From positions 248,001 to 312,000 of the forward strand of contig JALSNJ010000026.1 of assembly GCA_026987025.1 (NCBI GenBank): a stretch of DNA of 64,000 nt, written 5' to 3'. How positions within the stretch are numbered: position 1 is the stretch's first letter; each line of letters starts with the position of its first letter. A model generated the notes under the pieces. It did not search any database, was not told where the DNA came from, and was given only the letters and a program-made list of their open reading frames with translations. Below are positions 33,372 to 43,131 of this stretch, piece by piece. The DNA is from Candidatus Aminicenantota bacterium. GTDB lineage: Bacteria; Acidobacteriota; Aminicenantia; S016-38. A program made the translations under genes and the position numbers.

Positions 33372-34520
33372 ATGGGTTTTCTAACAGGAGAAGTTTCTTA
33401 TTCCAGGGGTCTTGAAGGGGTTGTGGCTGCCATAACCTCCATAGCCGCCATAGACGGGGAAGAAGGTAAATTGATTTACCGGGGGATCCCTATTGAGCTT
33501 CTGGCGGAAAAGTCCAATTTTGAGGAAACCGCCTATCTTCTCTGGTTCGGGGACCTTCCCAAAAAGGACGAGCTGGAAAACCTGAAAAGGGACCTTATTG
33601 AGCACAGGGAAATCCCGGATTTTCTTGTGAATTGCCTTAAAGGAGCCCCCAAGGACACCCACCCCATGGAGATTCTGAGGACCTGCGTTTCCATGCTGGG
33701 CTGCTTTGACCCGGATAAGAACGACAACTCCCGGGGAGCTAACATCAGAAAGTCCATAAGGCTTACTGCCCAGATGCCCACCATAGTGGCCTATTACAGC
33801 AGGCTAAGGAGGGGCCTGGAAATAGTTCCACCCAATCCAAGCCTTTCCCATGCTCAGAACCTCTATTACATGCTTACCGGCGAGGAGCCCAACGAAGAGA
33901 TATCCAAACTAATGGATGTTATCCTTATCCTCCATATGGAGCACGGGATGAATGCCTCCACCTTCGCCGCCATGGTGGTGGCTTCCACCCTTTCGGACAT
34001 GCACTCGGCCATCTGCGCGGCGGTGGGAGCCCTCAGAGGACCTCTCCACGGCGGGGCCAACGAAAGGGTTCTGGAAATGCTCCATGAAATAGGCTCTGTG
34101 GAGAAGGTGGAGCCTTACATCATGAACGCCCTTAAAGAACACAGGAAAATAATGGGTTTTGGCCACAGGGTATACAAGGCCTATGACCCCAGGGCCAGGA
34201 TTCTTAAATCCTATGCTGAGAGGCTTTCCAAGGAAAAGGGCAACACCAGGTGGATAGAGATAGCGGAGAAAATAGAAGAGGTAATGATAAGGGAGAAGGG
34301 GAAGAAGGGCATATTCCCCAATGTGGACTTCTATTCCGGAATTATCTACAACCTCCTGGGCTTTCCCAAGGAGGTCTTCACCCCCATCTTCGCCATAGCC
34401 CGGGTGGTGGGATGGACAGCCCATGTTCTTGAATACCTCCAGGCCAACAGGATATTCAGACCCAGGGCCATATACAATGGCCCACTGGATGTAGAATACA
34501 TACCTATTGAAAAGAGGTGA
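33372..34520 (+). CDS. gltA: Citrate synthase
   Basis: 382 residues, the short bacterial/archaeal type. Catalytic His in GPLHGGANE, His in MGFGHRVYKAYDPRA and Asp in NVDFYSG are present, as is EHGMNASTF. Condenses acetyl-CoA and oxaloacetate. First gene of a four-gene operon giving the complete path from oxaloacetate to 2-oxoglutarate. Three bases separate it from the aconitase large subunit. Confidence 0.96.
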   Translation: MGFLTGEVSYSRGLEGVVAAITSIAAIDGEEGKLIYRGIPIELLAEKSNFEETAYLLWFGDLPKKDELENLKRDLIEHREIPDFLVNCLKGAPKDTHPMEILRTCVSMLGCFDPDKNDNSRGANIRKSIRLTAQMPTIVAYYSRLRRGLEIVPPNPSLSHAQNLYYMLTGEEPNEEISKLMDVILILHMEHGMNASTFAAMVVASTLSDMHSAICAAVGALRGPLHGGANERVLEMLHEIGSVEKVEPYIMNALKEHRKIMGFGHRVYKAYDPRARILKSYAERLSKEKGNTRWIEIAEKIEEVMIREKGKKGIFPNVDFYSGIIYNLLGFPKEVFTPIFAIARVVGWTAHVLEYLQANRIFRPRAIYNGPLDVEYIPIEKR

Positions 34521-34523
34521 ACC

Positions 34524-35777
34524 ATGGGAAAAACCTTGGCAGAAAAGATCCTTTCCGAACATGTGGGAAGGGACCTCAAGCCCGGGGAGCTGGTGGTGGT
34601 TCCGGTGGATGTGGCTCTGGTTCAGGACGGAACCGGTCCCCTCACGGTGGAAGAATTTGACAAGATAGGCTTCAAGGAGGTGAAGGTTCCCAAGGCAATC
34701 CTCTTCATAGACCACGCCGCCCCTTCGCCCAGGAAGGAGCTCTCCAACGCCCACAACATCCTGAGGAACTTCGCCAAAAGGACCTCCGCGGTGGTCTCCG
34801 ATGTTGGGGAGGGAATAAGCCACCAGATAATTGCCGAGAGGTACATAAAGCCCGGGGATGTGCTTACCGGAGCCGACTCCCACACCTGCACCGCCGGTGC
34901 CTTAGGGGCCTTTGCCACGGGCATGGGTTCCACGGACATAGCTTTGGCTTTTGGCCTCGGGAAGGTATGGATGAAGGTTCCCCAGAGCTATCTTTTCGTT
35001 CTTAAAGGTAAGCTACCGGAAGGGGTATATTCCAAGGACATAATCCTCCACATAATAGGGACCATAGGGGCGGATGGGGCCACCTACAAGGCCATGGAAT
35101 TCCAGGGGGAAGTTATAGAAGCCCTTTCCCAGGAAGCCCGCCTTACCATATCCAATATGGCGGTGGAAGCCGGAGCCAAGGTGGGTCTCATGCCCACCGA
35201 TGAAAAAACAAGGGAGTTCCTGGCCTCCTACGGAAGGGAGAAAGATTACAGGGAAATAAAACCGGACCCCGACGCCCGATACGAAAAGGTTTTTGAAATA
35301 GATGTCTCCAGACTTGAACCCACGGTTTCCTTCCCCCATACTGTGGACAACACTAAGCCCATAAGCGAGGCCAAGGGGATAAAGATAAACCAGGTTTTCA
35401 TAGGCACCTGCACCAACGGGAGGATAGAGGACCTGAGGGTGGCTGCCTCCATCCTTAAAGGCAGAGAAAAGCACCCCGATGTGCGGCTCATCGTGATCCC
35501 GGCTTCCAAGGATGTGTTCAAGAAAGCGTTAAAGGAAGGTCTCATAGACATCTTTGTAGATGCAGGCGCTGCGGTTCTGGCCCCGGGCTGCGGGCCCTGC
35601 GTGGGCGTTCATGAGGGAGTACTGGGGGACGGTGAAAGGGTCCTCTCCACCCAGAACAGAAACTTCCGCGGAAGGATGGGAAATCCCAACGCGGAGATTT
35701 TCCTTGCCTCTCCGGCCACCGCCGCCGCCTCGGCCATAGCCGGAGAGATAGCCGATCCCAGGGACTACCTACAATAA
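34524..35777 (+). CDS. Aconitase/homoaconitase-type dehydratase large subunit (LeuC-like)
   Basis: 417 residues, the size of the archaeal/Thermus two-subunit hydro-lyases rather than monomeric aconitase (~900). [4Fe-4S] ligands are visible: Cys in FIGTCTNGR and two in [29 protein letters not shown] is the conserved active-site segment. Sequence alone would be annotated as 3-isopropylmalate dehydratase large subunit, but it lies between citrate synthase and isocitrate dehydrogenase and no leu genes are near, so the substrate is most likely citrate/isocitrate. Confidence 0.9.
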   Translation: MGKTLAEKILSEHVGRDLKPGELVVVPVDVALVQDGTGPLTVEEFDKIGFKEVKVPKAILFIDHAAPSPRKELSNAHNILRNFAKRTSAVVSDVGEGISHQIIAERYIKPGDVLTGADSHTCTAGALGAFATGMGSTDIALAFGLGKVWMKVPQSYLFVLKGKLPEGVYSKDIILHIIGTIGADGATYKAMEFQGEVIEALSQEARLTISNMAVEAGAKVGLMPTDEKTREFLASYGREKDYREIKPDPDARYEKVFEIDVSRLEPTVSFPHTVDNTKPISEAKGIKINQVFIGTCTNGRIEDLRVAASILKGREKHPDVRLIVIPASKDVFKKALKEGLIDIFVDAGAAVLAPGCGPCVGVHEGVLGDGERVLSTQNRNFRGRMGNPNAEIFLASPATAAASAIAGEIADPRDYLQ

Positions 35778-35787
35778 GGAGGGAAAG

Positions 35788-36288
35788 ATGATATTAAAAG
35801 GAAGGGTGTGGAAATTCGGAGACGATATATCCACAGACCATATAGCTCCGGGAAGGTATTTTCATCTCAGGACCAATCTTCCAGAGCTGGCAAAACATGT
35901 ACTGGAGGACGCCAGGGAGGACTTCGCCCAGAAGGTCCAGCCAGGGGACATAATAGTTGCGGGCAGGAACTTCGGCCTGGGTTCCTCCAGGGAACACGCG
36001 CCCAGAATAATAAAACTGGCCGGCGTGGGATGCGTCATAGCCCAAAGTTTCGCCAGGATATTTTATAGAAATTCCATAAATGTGGGCCTGCCCCTGGTGG
36101 AAATAAAGGAAACCGATGAGATAAAGGAAGGGGATACCCTGGAGGTAGACCTGAGAAAGGGCATAGTGAAAAATCTCACCAGCGGAAAAGACTACCGCTT
36201 CGTTCCCATGCCGGAGTTCATGCTGAAAATAATAGAGGAAGGGGGGATAGAAGAGTACATAAAGAAGTACGGAGACTATCAGCTTTGA
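35788..36288 (+). CDS. Aconitase/homoaconitase-type dehydratase small subunit (LeuD-like)
   Basis: 166 residues forming the swivelling domain: [13 protein letters not shown] at the N terminus and [14 protein letters not shown] with the catalytic Ser/Arg. The substrate loop reads HLRT (26-29); from family knowledge an LRT loop with Arg accompanies tricarboxylic substrates (homoaconitase type), whereas isopropylmalate isomerases carry a hydrophobic residue there. That supports an aconitase role. Ten bases after the large subunit with a GGAGGGAAAG ribosome site. Confidence 0.88.
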   Translation: MILKGRVWKFGDDISTDHIAPGRYFHLRTNLPELAKHVLEDAREDFAQKVQPGDIIVAGRNFGLGSSREHAPRIIKLAGVGCVIAQSFARIFYRNSINVGLPLVEIKETDEIKEGDTLEVDLRKGIVKNLTSGKDYRFVPMPEFMLKIIEEGGIEEYIKKYGDYQL

Positions 36289-36298
36289 AGGAGGAGCC

Positions 36299-37507
36299 AT
36301 GGCAGAAAAAATAAGAGTGGAAAAAGGAAGAATAGTTGTCCCGGACGAGCCCATAATTCCTTTTATAGAAGGGGACGGAATAGGCCCGGACATAATGTCC
36401 GCCTCCATGATAGTCTGGAACGCGGCGGTGGAGTTCGCCTACGGAGGAAAAAGAAAGGTGCACTGGAAGGAGATATACGCCGGGGAAAAGGCATATAAAT
36501 TAAAGGGCGAACACCTTCCCAGGGAGACCATAGAGGCAATAAAGGAACACATAATTGCCATAAAGGGACCCCTTACCACGCCGGTGGGAGGGGGCTACAG
36601 GAGTCTAAATGTAACCCTCCGGCAGGTTCTTGACCTTTATGCCTGCGTAAGACCAGTAAGGTGGATAAGGGGAGTTCCTTCCCCGGTGAGGAGACCGGAA
36701 CTTCTGGATGTGGTCATATTCAGGGAGAACACCGAGGATGTATACGCGGGAATAGAATGGCCCCAGGGAAGTCCGGAGGCCCTGAGGATTATAAAATTCC
36801 TCCAGGAGGAAATGGGGGTGAGGGTAAGGGAGGACTCCGGCATAGGGATAAAGCCAATCTCGGAGTTCGCTACGAAGAGGCTGGTCCGAAAGGCCATCCG
36901 CTACGCCATAGAAAACGGAAGAAGGAGCGTTACCCTCGTTCATAAGGGAAACATAATGAAATACACAGAAGGGGCCTTCAAGGAGTGGGGATACCAGGTG
37001 GCTAAGGATGAGTTCGGTGAAGTTACGGTGCCGGAGTCAGAGCTTCAGGGGGAAGTCCCTGAGGGAAAAATAGTCATTAAGGACAGGATAGCGGACAACA
37101 TGCTCCAGCAGATTTTAACCAGACCCGCAGAATACGATGTTATAGCCCTTCCCAACCTCAACGGGGATTACCTTTCCGATGCGGCAGCGGCCCAGGTGGG
37201 AGGCCTGGGCATGGCCCCAGGAGCCAACATAGGAGATTTCGTGGCCCTCTTTGAGGCCACCCACGGCACCGCCCCCAAATACGCCGGGCTGGACAAGGTG
37301 AATCCGGGCTCCCTCCTTCTTTCCGGGGCCATGATGTTTCGCTACATGGGATGGGAGCAGGTGGCAGACCTCATTGAGAGGGGAATGGAGGCCGCCATAA
37401 TGGACAGGAAGGTAACCTACGACCTGGCAAGACACATGGAGGGGGTCCAGCCTATAAAAACCTCGGAATTTGCCAGGGAAATAGTAAAAAGAATGGAGAA
37501 TCTATAG
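36299..37507 (+). CDS. icd: Isocitrate dehydrogenase (NADP+)
   Basis: 402 residues, E. coli-like homodimeric type. The substrate loop [13 protein letters not shown] holds Ser102, equivalent to the phosphorylatable Ser113 of E. coli. HGTAPKYAG retains the Lys-Tyr pair that selects NADP over [16 protein letters not shown] and the DxxAD-type metal site ([19 protein letters not shown]) are present. GGAGGAGCC precedes the ATG. No IDH kinase/phosphatase gene is seen. Confidence 0.95.
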   Translation: MAEKIRVEKGRIVVPDEPIIPFIEGDGIGPDIMSASMIVWNAAVEFAYGGKRKVHWKEIYAGEKAYKLKGEHLPRETIEAIKEHIIAIKGPLTTPVGGGYRSLNVTLRQVLDLYACVRPVRWIRGVPSPVRRPELLDVVIFRENTEDVYAGIEWPQGSPEALRIIKFLQEEMGVRVREDSGIGIKPISEFATKRLVRKAIRYAIENGRRSVTLVHKGNIMKYTEGAFKEWGYQVAKDEFGEVTVPESELQGEVPEGKIVIKDRIADNMLQQILTRPAEYDVIALPNLNGDYLSDAAAAQVGGLGMAPGANIGDFVALFEATHGTAPKYAGLDKVNPGSLLLSGAMMFRYMGWEQVADLIERGMEAAIMDRKVTYDLARHMEGVQPIKTSEFAREIVKRMENL

Positions 37508-37515
37508 GAGGAGCC

Positions 37516-38250
37516 ATGAATTGTCCCAACTGTGGAAGGGAAGTTTCGGAGGAATTTAAATTTTGCCCCCATTGCGGTTATCCCCTCCAGGAGGAGGAGG
37601 CAGAATACTACGAAAGGATGGCCAGAAAACTCAGGGCCATGGGAAAACTTAAGGATGCAGCGGCCTATTGCGAAAAGGCCGTCAAATTGAAACCCAACGA
37701 ATATTCCCACAAAAACTTAGGGGAAATTTACTACCTCATGGGTTCCCTGCAAAAATCCATGTATCATTTAAGAAAAGCCATAGACCTCAGGCCGAATTTC
37801 ACCGATGCCCACTATGCCTTAGGGATCTCATATTACAGAGCGGGGATGATAGATGAGGCCATAAAAGAATTGGAAAAAACCCTGGAGCTCAACCAGGAAT
37901 TTCTAATGGCCCATTACTGGCTGGGGGTGGCTTACTACCACATGGGAGACCTGGAAAAATCCGTAGAGCAATTCCGAAAGCTCCTGGAAAAGAACCCTGA
38001 ATCCGCCATAGCCAACTATCAACTGGGGATTGCCCTATCTGCCTTGGGGAGATACGAGGAAGCCATAAAACATTTTGAAAAAATGGCTAAAATAGAACCC
38101 AACCATGCCAGCCTCTTCTATCATCTCGGCAACGCCTACTATCAGGTCCACGACCTGGAAAGGGCCAAGAAGGCCCTCAAAAAGGCCATTGACCTTAACC
38201 CCCAGGACGAAAGGGCCAAAAAGCTTTACTCCCTTATCACAGAAGGATGA
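37516..38250 (+). CDS. Zinc-ribbon and tetratricopeptide-repeat protein
   Basis: 244 residues. An N-terminal zinc ribbon (CPNCGREVSEEFKFCPHCG, residues 3-21) is followed by about six TPR units in tandem (for example YYLMGSLQKSMYHLRKAIDL, YYHMGDLEKSVEQFRKLLEK, YYQVHDLERAKKALKKAIDL). No signal peptide or membrane helix, so a cytoplasmic scaffold. It starts 8 bases after icd with GGAGGAGCC and overlaps the acyl-CoA ligase by 4 bases. Partner unknown. Confidence 0.85.
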   Translation: MNCPNCGREVSEEFKFCPHCGYPLQEEEAEYYERMARKLRAMGKLKDAAAYCEKAVKLKPNEYSHKNLGEIYYLMGSLQKSMYHLRKAIDLRPNFTDAHYALGISYYRAGMIDEAIKELEKTLELNQEFLMAHYWLGVAYYHMGDLEKSVEQFRKLLEKNPESAIANYQLGIALSALGRYEEAIKHFEKMAKIEPNHASLFYHLGNAYYQVHDLERAKKALKKAIDLNPQDERAKKLYSLITEG

Positions 38251-39737
38251 GGAGCGGAAACTTAGCTGAAACCATCCTCCTTTCCCCCGCCTCCCCCCAG
38301 GAACCCGCCATATTCTTTGAGGGCCAGAAGATAACCTACGGGGAGCTTAGGAGGAGGATAAATTCTCTGGCATCCTCCCTTAGAAGGGCCGGGGTAAAAA
38401 CCGGAGTGCATGTGGGCCTGGTCTTTCCCAATTTCCCCGACTTTGTCTTCTCCTATTTCGCAGTCCTGGCCGCCGGAGGAGTGGTGGTGCCGGTGAATCC
38501 TATCTTCAAGCCCTATGAAATGGGTTATATACTCTCCCACTCCGATGCTAAAATAGTTCTTTATTCCAGATTCTTTGAGGCCACAGTGAAGGAATCCGCT
38601 CCAGAGGGAACTCTTCTGGCCGACGACCTGGTCCTTTCCCAGTGGATGGAGAAGGAGGAGGAATTTTCCCCCGTTCCCAGGGAAAAGGACGACCTGGCGG
38701 TGATAATGTACACCTCCGGAACCACCGGAAGGCCCAAGGGAGCCATGCTTTCCCACGGGAACCTATTGGCGGACTCCGAGGCAGTAATAGAAGGGCTGAA
38801 GCTAGAGAAGGAAGATGTCATGCTCACCGTCCTCCCCCTCTTCCACTCCTTCGGAGCCATGGTGGGAATGATTTCCCCGCTCAGAAGAGGTGCAAAAACA
38901 GCCCTGGTCCCCAGGTTCACCCCAGAGGCAATCGTAAAAGCCATAAAGCAATACGGAGTCACCATATTCCCCGGGGTTCCCTCCATGTTTGCCCTTCTCA
39001 ACCGAATTAAGGACATATCTCGCCAGGACCTTCCCTCCCTTAAGTATTGCATAAGCGGAGGAGCTCCCCTTCCCCTGGAGGTCATGGAGGAGTTTGAAAG
39101 GAAATTCGGGGTTCCCATATACGAGGGAGACGGCCCCACCGAATGCAGCCCTGTCACCAGCGTTAACCCCATAGGGGGTAAGAGGAAACCCGGTTCCATA
39201 GGACTTCCCATAAAAAATGTGGAGATGGAGATCGCCGACGATGAGGGGAACTTCCTCCCCCCAGGAGAGATAGGGGAAATCGTGGTGAGGGGCCCCAATG
39301 TTTTCCTGGGTTACTACAAGGACCCGGAGGCCACCCGCAAGGCCTTCTTCGGCCAATGGTTCAGAACCGGAGACCTGGGGAAAAAGGACGAGGAGGGCTA
39401 TTTCTACATAATTGACCGAAAGAAGGACATGATAATCGTGGACGGCCTTAATGTATATCCCAGGGAGGTGGAGGAACTACTTTATAAAATTCCGGAGATA
39501 GCCGAGGCAGCGGTGGTGGGAAGACCCCATCCCCTCCACGGGGAAATTCCCGTGGCCTTCCTTTCTCTGAAGGAAGGGTCCAGCTGGGACGAGGAACGGG
39601 CAAAACAGTTCTTAAGGGAGAACCTCGCCCAATACAAAATCCCTAAGAAATTTTACATCCTGGACTCTCTCCCCAAAACCCCCACCGGCAAAATATCCAA
39701 GGTGGAGCTCAGGAGGTTCCTTGAAAATAACCTTTGA
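38247..39737 (+). CDS. Long-chain acyl-CoA synthetase (AMP-dependent)
   Basis: 496 residues. YTSGTTGRPKGAML phosphate motif, YEGDGPTECSPV (a YGxTE-type motif with Asp in place of Tyr/Gly), RTGDLGKKDEEGY and DRKKDMIIVDGLNVYPREVE, ending KTPTGKISKVELR with the catalytic Lys. Shorter than the ligase at 1572-3311 and without its N-terminal extension. The MoaD/ThiS-like gene starts inside its last codons, so these two are coupled. Confidence 0.9.
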   Translation: MRSGNLAETILLSPASPQEPAIFFEGQKITYGELRRRINSLASSLRRAGVKTGVHVGLVFPNFPDFVFSYFAVLAAGGVVVPVNPIFKPYEMGYILSHSDAKIVLYSRFFEATVKESAPEGTLLADDLVLSQWMEKEEEFSPVPREKDDLAVIMYTSGTTGRPKGAMLSHGNLLADSEAVIEGLKLEKEDVMLTVLPLFHSFGAMVGMISPLRRGAKTALVPRFTPEAIVKAIKQYGVTIFPGVPSMFALLNRIKDISRQDLPSLKYCISGGAPLPLEVMEEFERKFGVPIYEGDGPTECSPVTSVNPIGGKRKPGSIGLPIKNVEMEIADDEGNFLPPGEIGEIVVRGPNVFLGYYKDPEATRKAFFGQWFRTGDLGKKDEEGYFYIIDRKKDMIIVDGLNVYPREVEELLYKIPEIAEAAVVGRPHPLHGEIPVAFLSLKEGSSWDEERAKQFLRENLAQYKIPKKFYILDSLPKTPTGKISKVELRRFLENNL

Positions 39738-39918
39738 CGGTAAGGAAGTGGAAATACCCGAAAGAAGGATAAGGGTTAAAGAACTTCTAAAAAAATTGGG
39801 GGCCGACGAGCTTTATTTTTTAGTAATAGATCTGGAAAGGGGAAAGCTCCTGACCAACGATAAGGTTATAAAGGAAGGGGACAGGGTGGAGATTCGCTCC
39901 ACCCTCTCCTGGGGTTAG
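39721..39918 (+). CDS. MoaD/ThiS-like ubiquitin-fold small protein
   Basis: 65 residues with a beta-grasp pattern: VEIPERRIRVKELLKKLG, VIDLERGKLLT, VIKEGDRVEI. Start is TTG 39721, four bases after AGGAGG inside the end of the acyl-CoA ligase gene (17-base overlap). Sulfur carriers of this fold normally end in Gly-Gly; this one ends STLSWG, with a single Gly, so activation by a MoeB/ThiF-type enzyme is doubtful unless it is trimmed. Its stop codon lies in the left copy of the 27-base direct repeat. Confidence 0.7.
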   Translation: MKITFDGKEVEIPERRIRVKELLKKLGADELYFLVIDLERGKLLTNDKVIKEGDRVEIRSTLSWG

Positions 39919-39941
39919 CGAAGAACCAGAGGGGTGGGGAT
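39915..39941. repeat. 27-bp direct repeat, left copy
   Basis: Exact duplicate of 43151-43177 (TTAGCGAAGAACCAG at the start, GGTGGGGAT at the end). Sequence diverges immediately outside on both sides. The left copy contains the stop codon of the MoaD/ThiS-like gene. The right copy encodes the last codons and stop of the rRNA methyltransferase on the other strand. Confidence 0.97.
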
Positions 39942-39971
39942 TTTTACTCAATGGATTTTATCTTAAACATG

Positions 39972-39980
39972 TGATATATT
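39972..39980 (+). promoter_or_regulatory. Candidate extended -10 promoter for the SBBP-repeat gene
   Basis: TGATATATT: a TG-N-TATATT extended -10 about 35 bases before the ATG, inside the inserted segment. No good -35 is visible. AGGGAGGAG (40000-40008) is the ribosome site. If real, the cargo brings its own promoter. Confidence 0.4.
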
Positions 39981-40014
39981 TGGGCGATATTTAGAACCGA
40001 AGGGAGGAGTTACG

Positions 40015-42597
40015 ATGAAAAAATTGCTTATCCTTTTATTTTTAGGTGGCGGTCTACTGGCTTTCACCCTCCATCAGGGCTATTTTGAGAAGAACCTGGG
40101 CCAATGGAATAGGAAGGTAGTTTTTCTGGGAAGACATCCAAATTACAACATATGGATTCTGCGGGATTCTCTGGTTATTTCCTCCAGGGATGGGAAAAAT
40201 TCTGTGGCCCTCAGGTTTGTAAGGGGAAAAGCCTCAAAGGTCTCAGGAATATTGCCCCTGGTCTTTAAGCTTAACTACCTCCGGGGAAACAAAAGGGTAA
40301 AATCCGTTCCCACATTCAAAGGAGTTAAATTAAAAGAAGTATGGCCTGGTATAAATCTTACATTTTACTTCAATGAAAAAGGTCAGCTTGAATTTGATGT
40401 AGAAGTTTTCCCTACCTCAAAACATTCTGAACCCAGAATCAAGGCATCGGCAGAAGAGATAGAGATCAAGGACGAGAAAATAATATTAATGAGTTCTCCT
40501 CTTAAATTTTGCCTCCGAATCCCTAAGGCAATTTTGGTGCAGGAAGACAGCGTAAGGGAGGTTAAGGTCCGCTTTTCTCCCCTGGGAGAGAAGGAGTTTA
40601 GTTTCAGGATGCCGGATTCAAAAGCCCCCGTCGTCATTGACCCCCTTTTCATAGACTACTCCACCTATTCAGGAGGCTCCAATTATGACTACGCCTACGG
40701 AAATTTTGTTGACAGATATGGAAATCATTATATAACCGGATGGACTTTCTCCTCTGATTTCCCCACAACTCCCGGCAGTTTCCAAGATGCAAAACCAGGG
40801 CATTGGGATGCCTTTCTGGTAAAAATCTCCAAAGATGGAAATACCCCAATTTTTGCCACATATATCGGGGGAAGCAGCATTGATGTTGCCTACGATGTGG
40901 TGGTGGACGAGAAGGGATACATCTATATGGGAGGGGCCACCTGGTCCGACGATTTCCCCCTTAAAGCTCCTCTTCAACCCGTCCGGGGGGGAGCACACGA
41001 TTGTTTTATTACAGAATTAACCCCTGATGGATCTTCCCTTGTGTTTTCCACATATTGGGGAGGCTCTAACTGGGATTGGGTTTTTGGCCTGGGGCTTACC
41101 CGAACCCGGGATATAATCTTCACCGGGGTAACCCGTTCCCCGGACTTTCCTGTAATCGCCCCTGTCCAGAGCTCCTTTGGAGGTGGAGACGATGCCATCC
41201 TTGTAAAATTCTCGCCGGATGGAGCAGGGGTGGTCTTCTCCACTTATCTCGGGGGAACCGGCAACGAATGGGGATATGGAGTAGCCTCCGACGATTTCGG
41301 TAATGTCTATATATCTGGATGGACCGATTCTCCTGATTTTCCCATTGCAAAACCTTTCCAGGGAACTATAGGTGGTGGAGAGGATGCCTTCTTCGCCAAG
41401 ATTAAACCTACTGGTTTTTCTATGGTTTTTTCCTCTTTCCTCGGAGGTAGCGGAAACGACAGGTCCTTTGGAATTGATGTGGACCCCGTGGGAGACATAT
41501 ATCTCAGCGGAAGCACGGATTCTCCTGATTTTCCCCTTCGCAGGGCTTTCCAATCCACTCTGGCAGGAGGTAAAGATGGCTTTATAACCAAAATCTTCCG
41601 CTCCGGAAACAGTCTCATTTATTCAACCTACATCGGAGGGAGCAATGACGATGAGGCTATCGAAATAAAGATAAACGAACTGAGGGAAGCCACTGTCTGT
41701 GGAGGTACCTCCTCTTCGGATTTTCCGGCAAAGGATGAAACCTTTTCATATAATGGAAGCTGGGATGCCTTCGTCCTTCGTCTCTCCCGATCAGGTTCCT
41801 CCTTAGTTTTCTCCACCATCATAGGGGGAAGTGCAGATGAAGAAGCCTTTGCTTTAAGTTTGGGCGGAAGGGGAGCCATCTACATCGCCGGAGGAACAAA
41901 TTCAGTGGATTTTCCTGTCCTTACTCCCCTTCAGGGGACTCTTGCAGGTAGTTATGATTCCTTTGCCTCAAAGTTTACCTTCAATTACATCCCAATAGTC
42001 ATTATCAATGGGCCTAAAAATTTCTGCCTGTCTGGCTCCGAAAAAAGAATCCCTCTTGATGGAAGGGATTCCTATGATAAGGATGGCAGAATAGTTCTTT
42101 ACAGATGGAACCTGGAAAGTAAACCGGCAGGTTCCTCTGCTTTTATTAAGGCCGAAGGAGAGCAAGCCTATCTATACCCGGACCTGCCGGGGAAATACGA
42201 GGTTTCCTTAAGGGTTATGGACAATGGGGGACTGTGGTCTAAAAAAACTTCCTTCTCTCTGAAAGTTCTAAAGAGTAAGTTTACCCTGCTTATGGAAATT
42301 TTCAGAGGAGAAGAAAGTGCATGGATAATAAAAAAGGACTATGCCCTCATAACCCTCAGGTTAAAGTCGGGTGGGCCTTGTGGAGAGAAAATAACCCTGA
42401 TAAAGGTAAAAAGGAAATCCCGAACAGAAGAAAAGATGGTGAAGGAAATCAGGATCGAAGAATTTACATCCCAGGGCGAATATCTAATCTACAGATTTTA
42501 CGATAAATACCTGGAAAAAGGTGAAAGTTACATATACTCAGCAGAAGCCTACGACTCCGAGGGTAACCTCTTAATAGTTAAAAAGGCGGAGATTTAA
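40015..42597 (+). CDS. Secreted SBBP-repeat beta-propeller protein with PKD-like domain
   Basis: 860 residues. Signal peptide about 1-17. Residues about 20-215 form the N-terminal beta domain common to SBBP proteins (FEKNLGQWNRKVVFL...). Seven repeats of ~55 residues follow, each with an F/YSTYxGG turn and a second turn ending DFP (GWTFSSDFP, GATWSDDFP, GVTRSPDFP, GWTDSPDFP, GSTDSPDFP, GGTSSSDFP, GGTNSVDFP), which would close a seven-bladed propeller. A PKD/Ig-like domain (about 665-755, LDGRDSYDKDGRIVLYRW) and a C-terminal beta domain complete it. Base use is more AT-rich than in neighbours. Likely cell-surface adhesion or binding; no catalytic motif. Confidence 0.85.
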   Translation: MKKLLILLFLGGGLLAFTLHQGYFEKNLGQWNRKVVFLGRHPNYNIWILRDSLVISSRDGKNSVALRFVRGKASKVSGILPLVFKLNYLRGNKRVKSVPTFKGVKLKEVWPGINLTFYFNEKGQLEFDVEVFPTSKHSEPRIKASAEEIEIKDEKIILMSSPLKFCLRIPKAILVQEDSVREVKVRFSPLGEKEFSFRMPDSKAPVVIDPLFIDYSTYSGGSNYDYAYGNFVDRYGNHYITGWTFSSDFPTTPGSFQDAKPGHWDAFLVKISKDGNTPIFATYIGGSSIDVAYDVVVDEKGYIYMGGATWSDDFPLKAPLQPVRGGAHDCFITELTPDGSSLVFSTYWGGSNWDWVFGLGLTRTRDIIFTGVTRSPDFPVIAPVQSSFGGGDDAILVKFSPDGAGVVFSTYLGGTGNEWGYGVASDDFGNVYISGWTDSPDFPIAKPFQGTIGGGEDAFFAKIKPTGFSMVFSSFLGGSGNDRSFGIDVDPVGDIYLSGSTDSPDFPLRRAFQSTLAGGKDGFITKIFRSGNSLIYSTYIGGSNDDEAIEIKINELREATVCGGTSSSDFPAKDETFSYNGSWDAFVLRLSRSGSSLVFSTIIGGSADEEAFALSLGGRGAIYIAGGTNSVDFPVLTPLQGTLAGSYDSFASKFTFNYIPIVIINGPKNFCLSGSEKRIPLDGRDSYDKDGRIVLYRWNLESKPAGSSAFIKAEGEQAYLYPDLPGKYEVSLRVMDNGGLWSKKTSFSLKVLKSKFTLLMEIFRGEESAWIIKKDYALITLRLKSGGPCGEKITLIKVKRKSRTEEKMVKEIRIEEFTSQGEYLIYRFYDKYLEKGESYIYSAEAYDSEGNLLIVKKAEI

Positions 42598-42606
42598 GGA
42601 GGGGAA

Positions 42607-43131
42607 ATGAAAAGATTGTTTTTTCTGCTTTTAAGCCTGAGCTTAGCGGCCGGGGAGATTTCCTTTCTCGGAGGTTTCATGGGGAAAGAGGACAAAAACT
42701 TTAAGGAAATTTACGGAAAAGGCGGCAATTTCTGGGGAATAAAGGCACAATGGAAGGTAAAGGCTTTTTTCCCCTATTTATCCTATGAGCGATTTGAAAG
42801 GGAAGGAAAAACACTCTTCTTTAAAGAACCCGCAAAGACCGTCCATCAATATCTGGGAGCCGGATTATCCTTCAAAAAGAACTTAAAGGGAAAACTCTGG
42901 GGAATTTTAGGAGCGGGGTTCGTCTACATAGTCTATGAAGAAGAGGCTTTAGGTGAGAAGATCAGGGACGAATGTCCGGGGGCGGAAGCGGCCCTGGGTT
43001 TTCGGTATTATCTGGGGAAATTTTTCCTGGGGGTTTACGGTGGCTATATTTGGGGCAAAGATAAAATCGGTAGAGAAAAAATAAATTTCAACGGCCCTAA
43101 GGGGTACTTGGAAGCGGGAATTATTTTTTAG
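42607..43131 (+). CDS. Small outer-membrane beta-barrel-like protein
   Basis: 174 residues: signal peptide about 1-16 (LLLSLSLAAGEI), then alternating aromatic/hydrophobic strands (FWGIKAQWKVKAFFPYLSYERF, YLGAGLSFKKNLKGKLWGILGAGFVYIVY, FFLGVYGGYIWGKD) and a terminal Phe, the signature of a small eight-stranded outer-membrane barrel. It starts 9 bases after the SBBP gene and shares its AT-rich character, so the two travelled together. It might anchor or export the propeller; that is inference. No specific family recognised. Confidence 0.7.
   Translation: MKRLFFLLLSLSLAAGEISFLGGFMGKEDKNFKEIYGKGGNFWGIKAQWKVKAFFPYLSYERFEREGKTLFFKEPAKTVHQYLGAGLSFKKNLKGKLWGILGAGFVYIVYEEEALGEKIRDECPGAEAALGFRYYLGKFFLGVYGGYIWGKDKIGREKINFNGPKGYLEAGIIF

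Noticed and set aside
34524-36288. Leucine biosynthesis leuCD
   Set aside because: No leuA or leuB beside it; neighbours are citrate synthase and isocitrate dehydrogenase and the small-subunit loop carries LRT.
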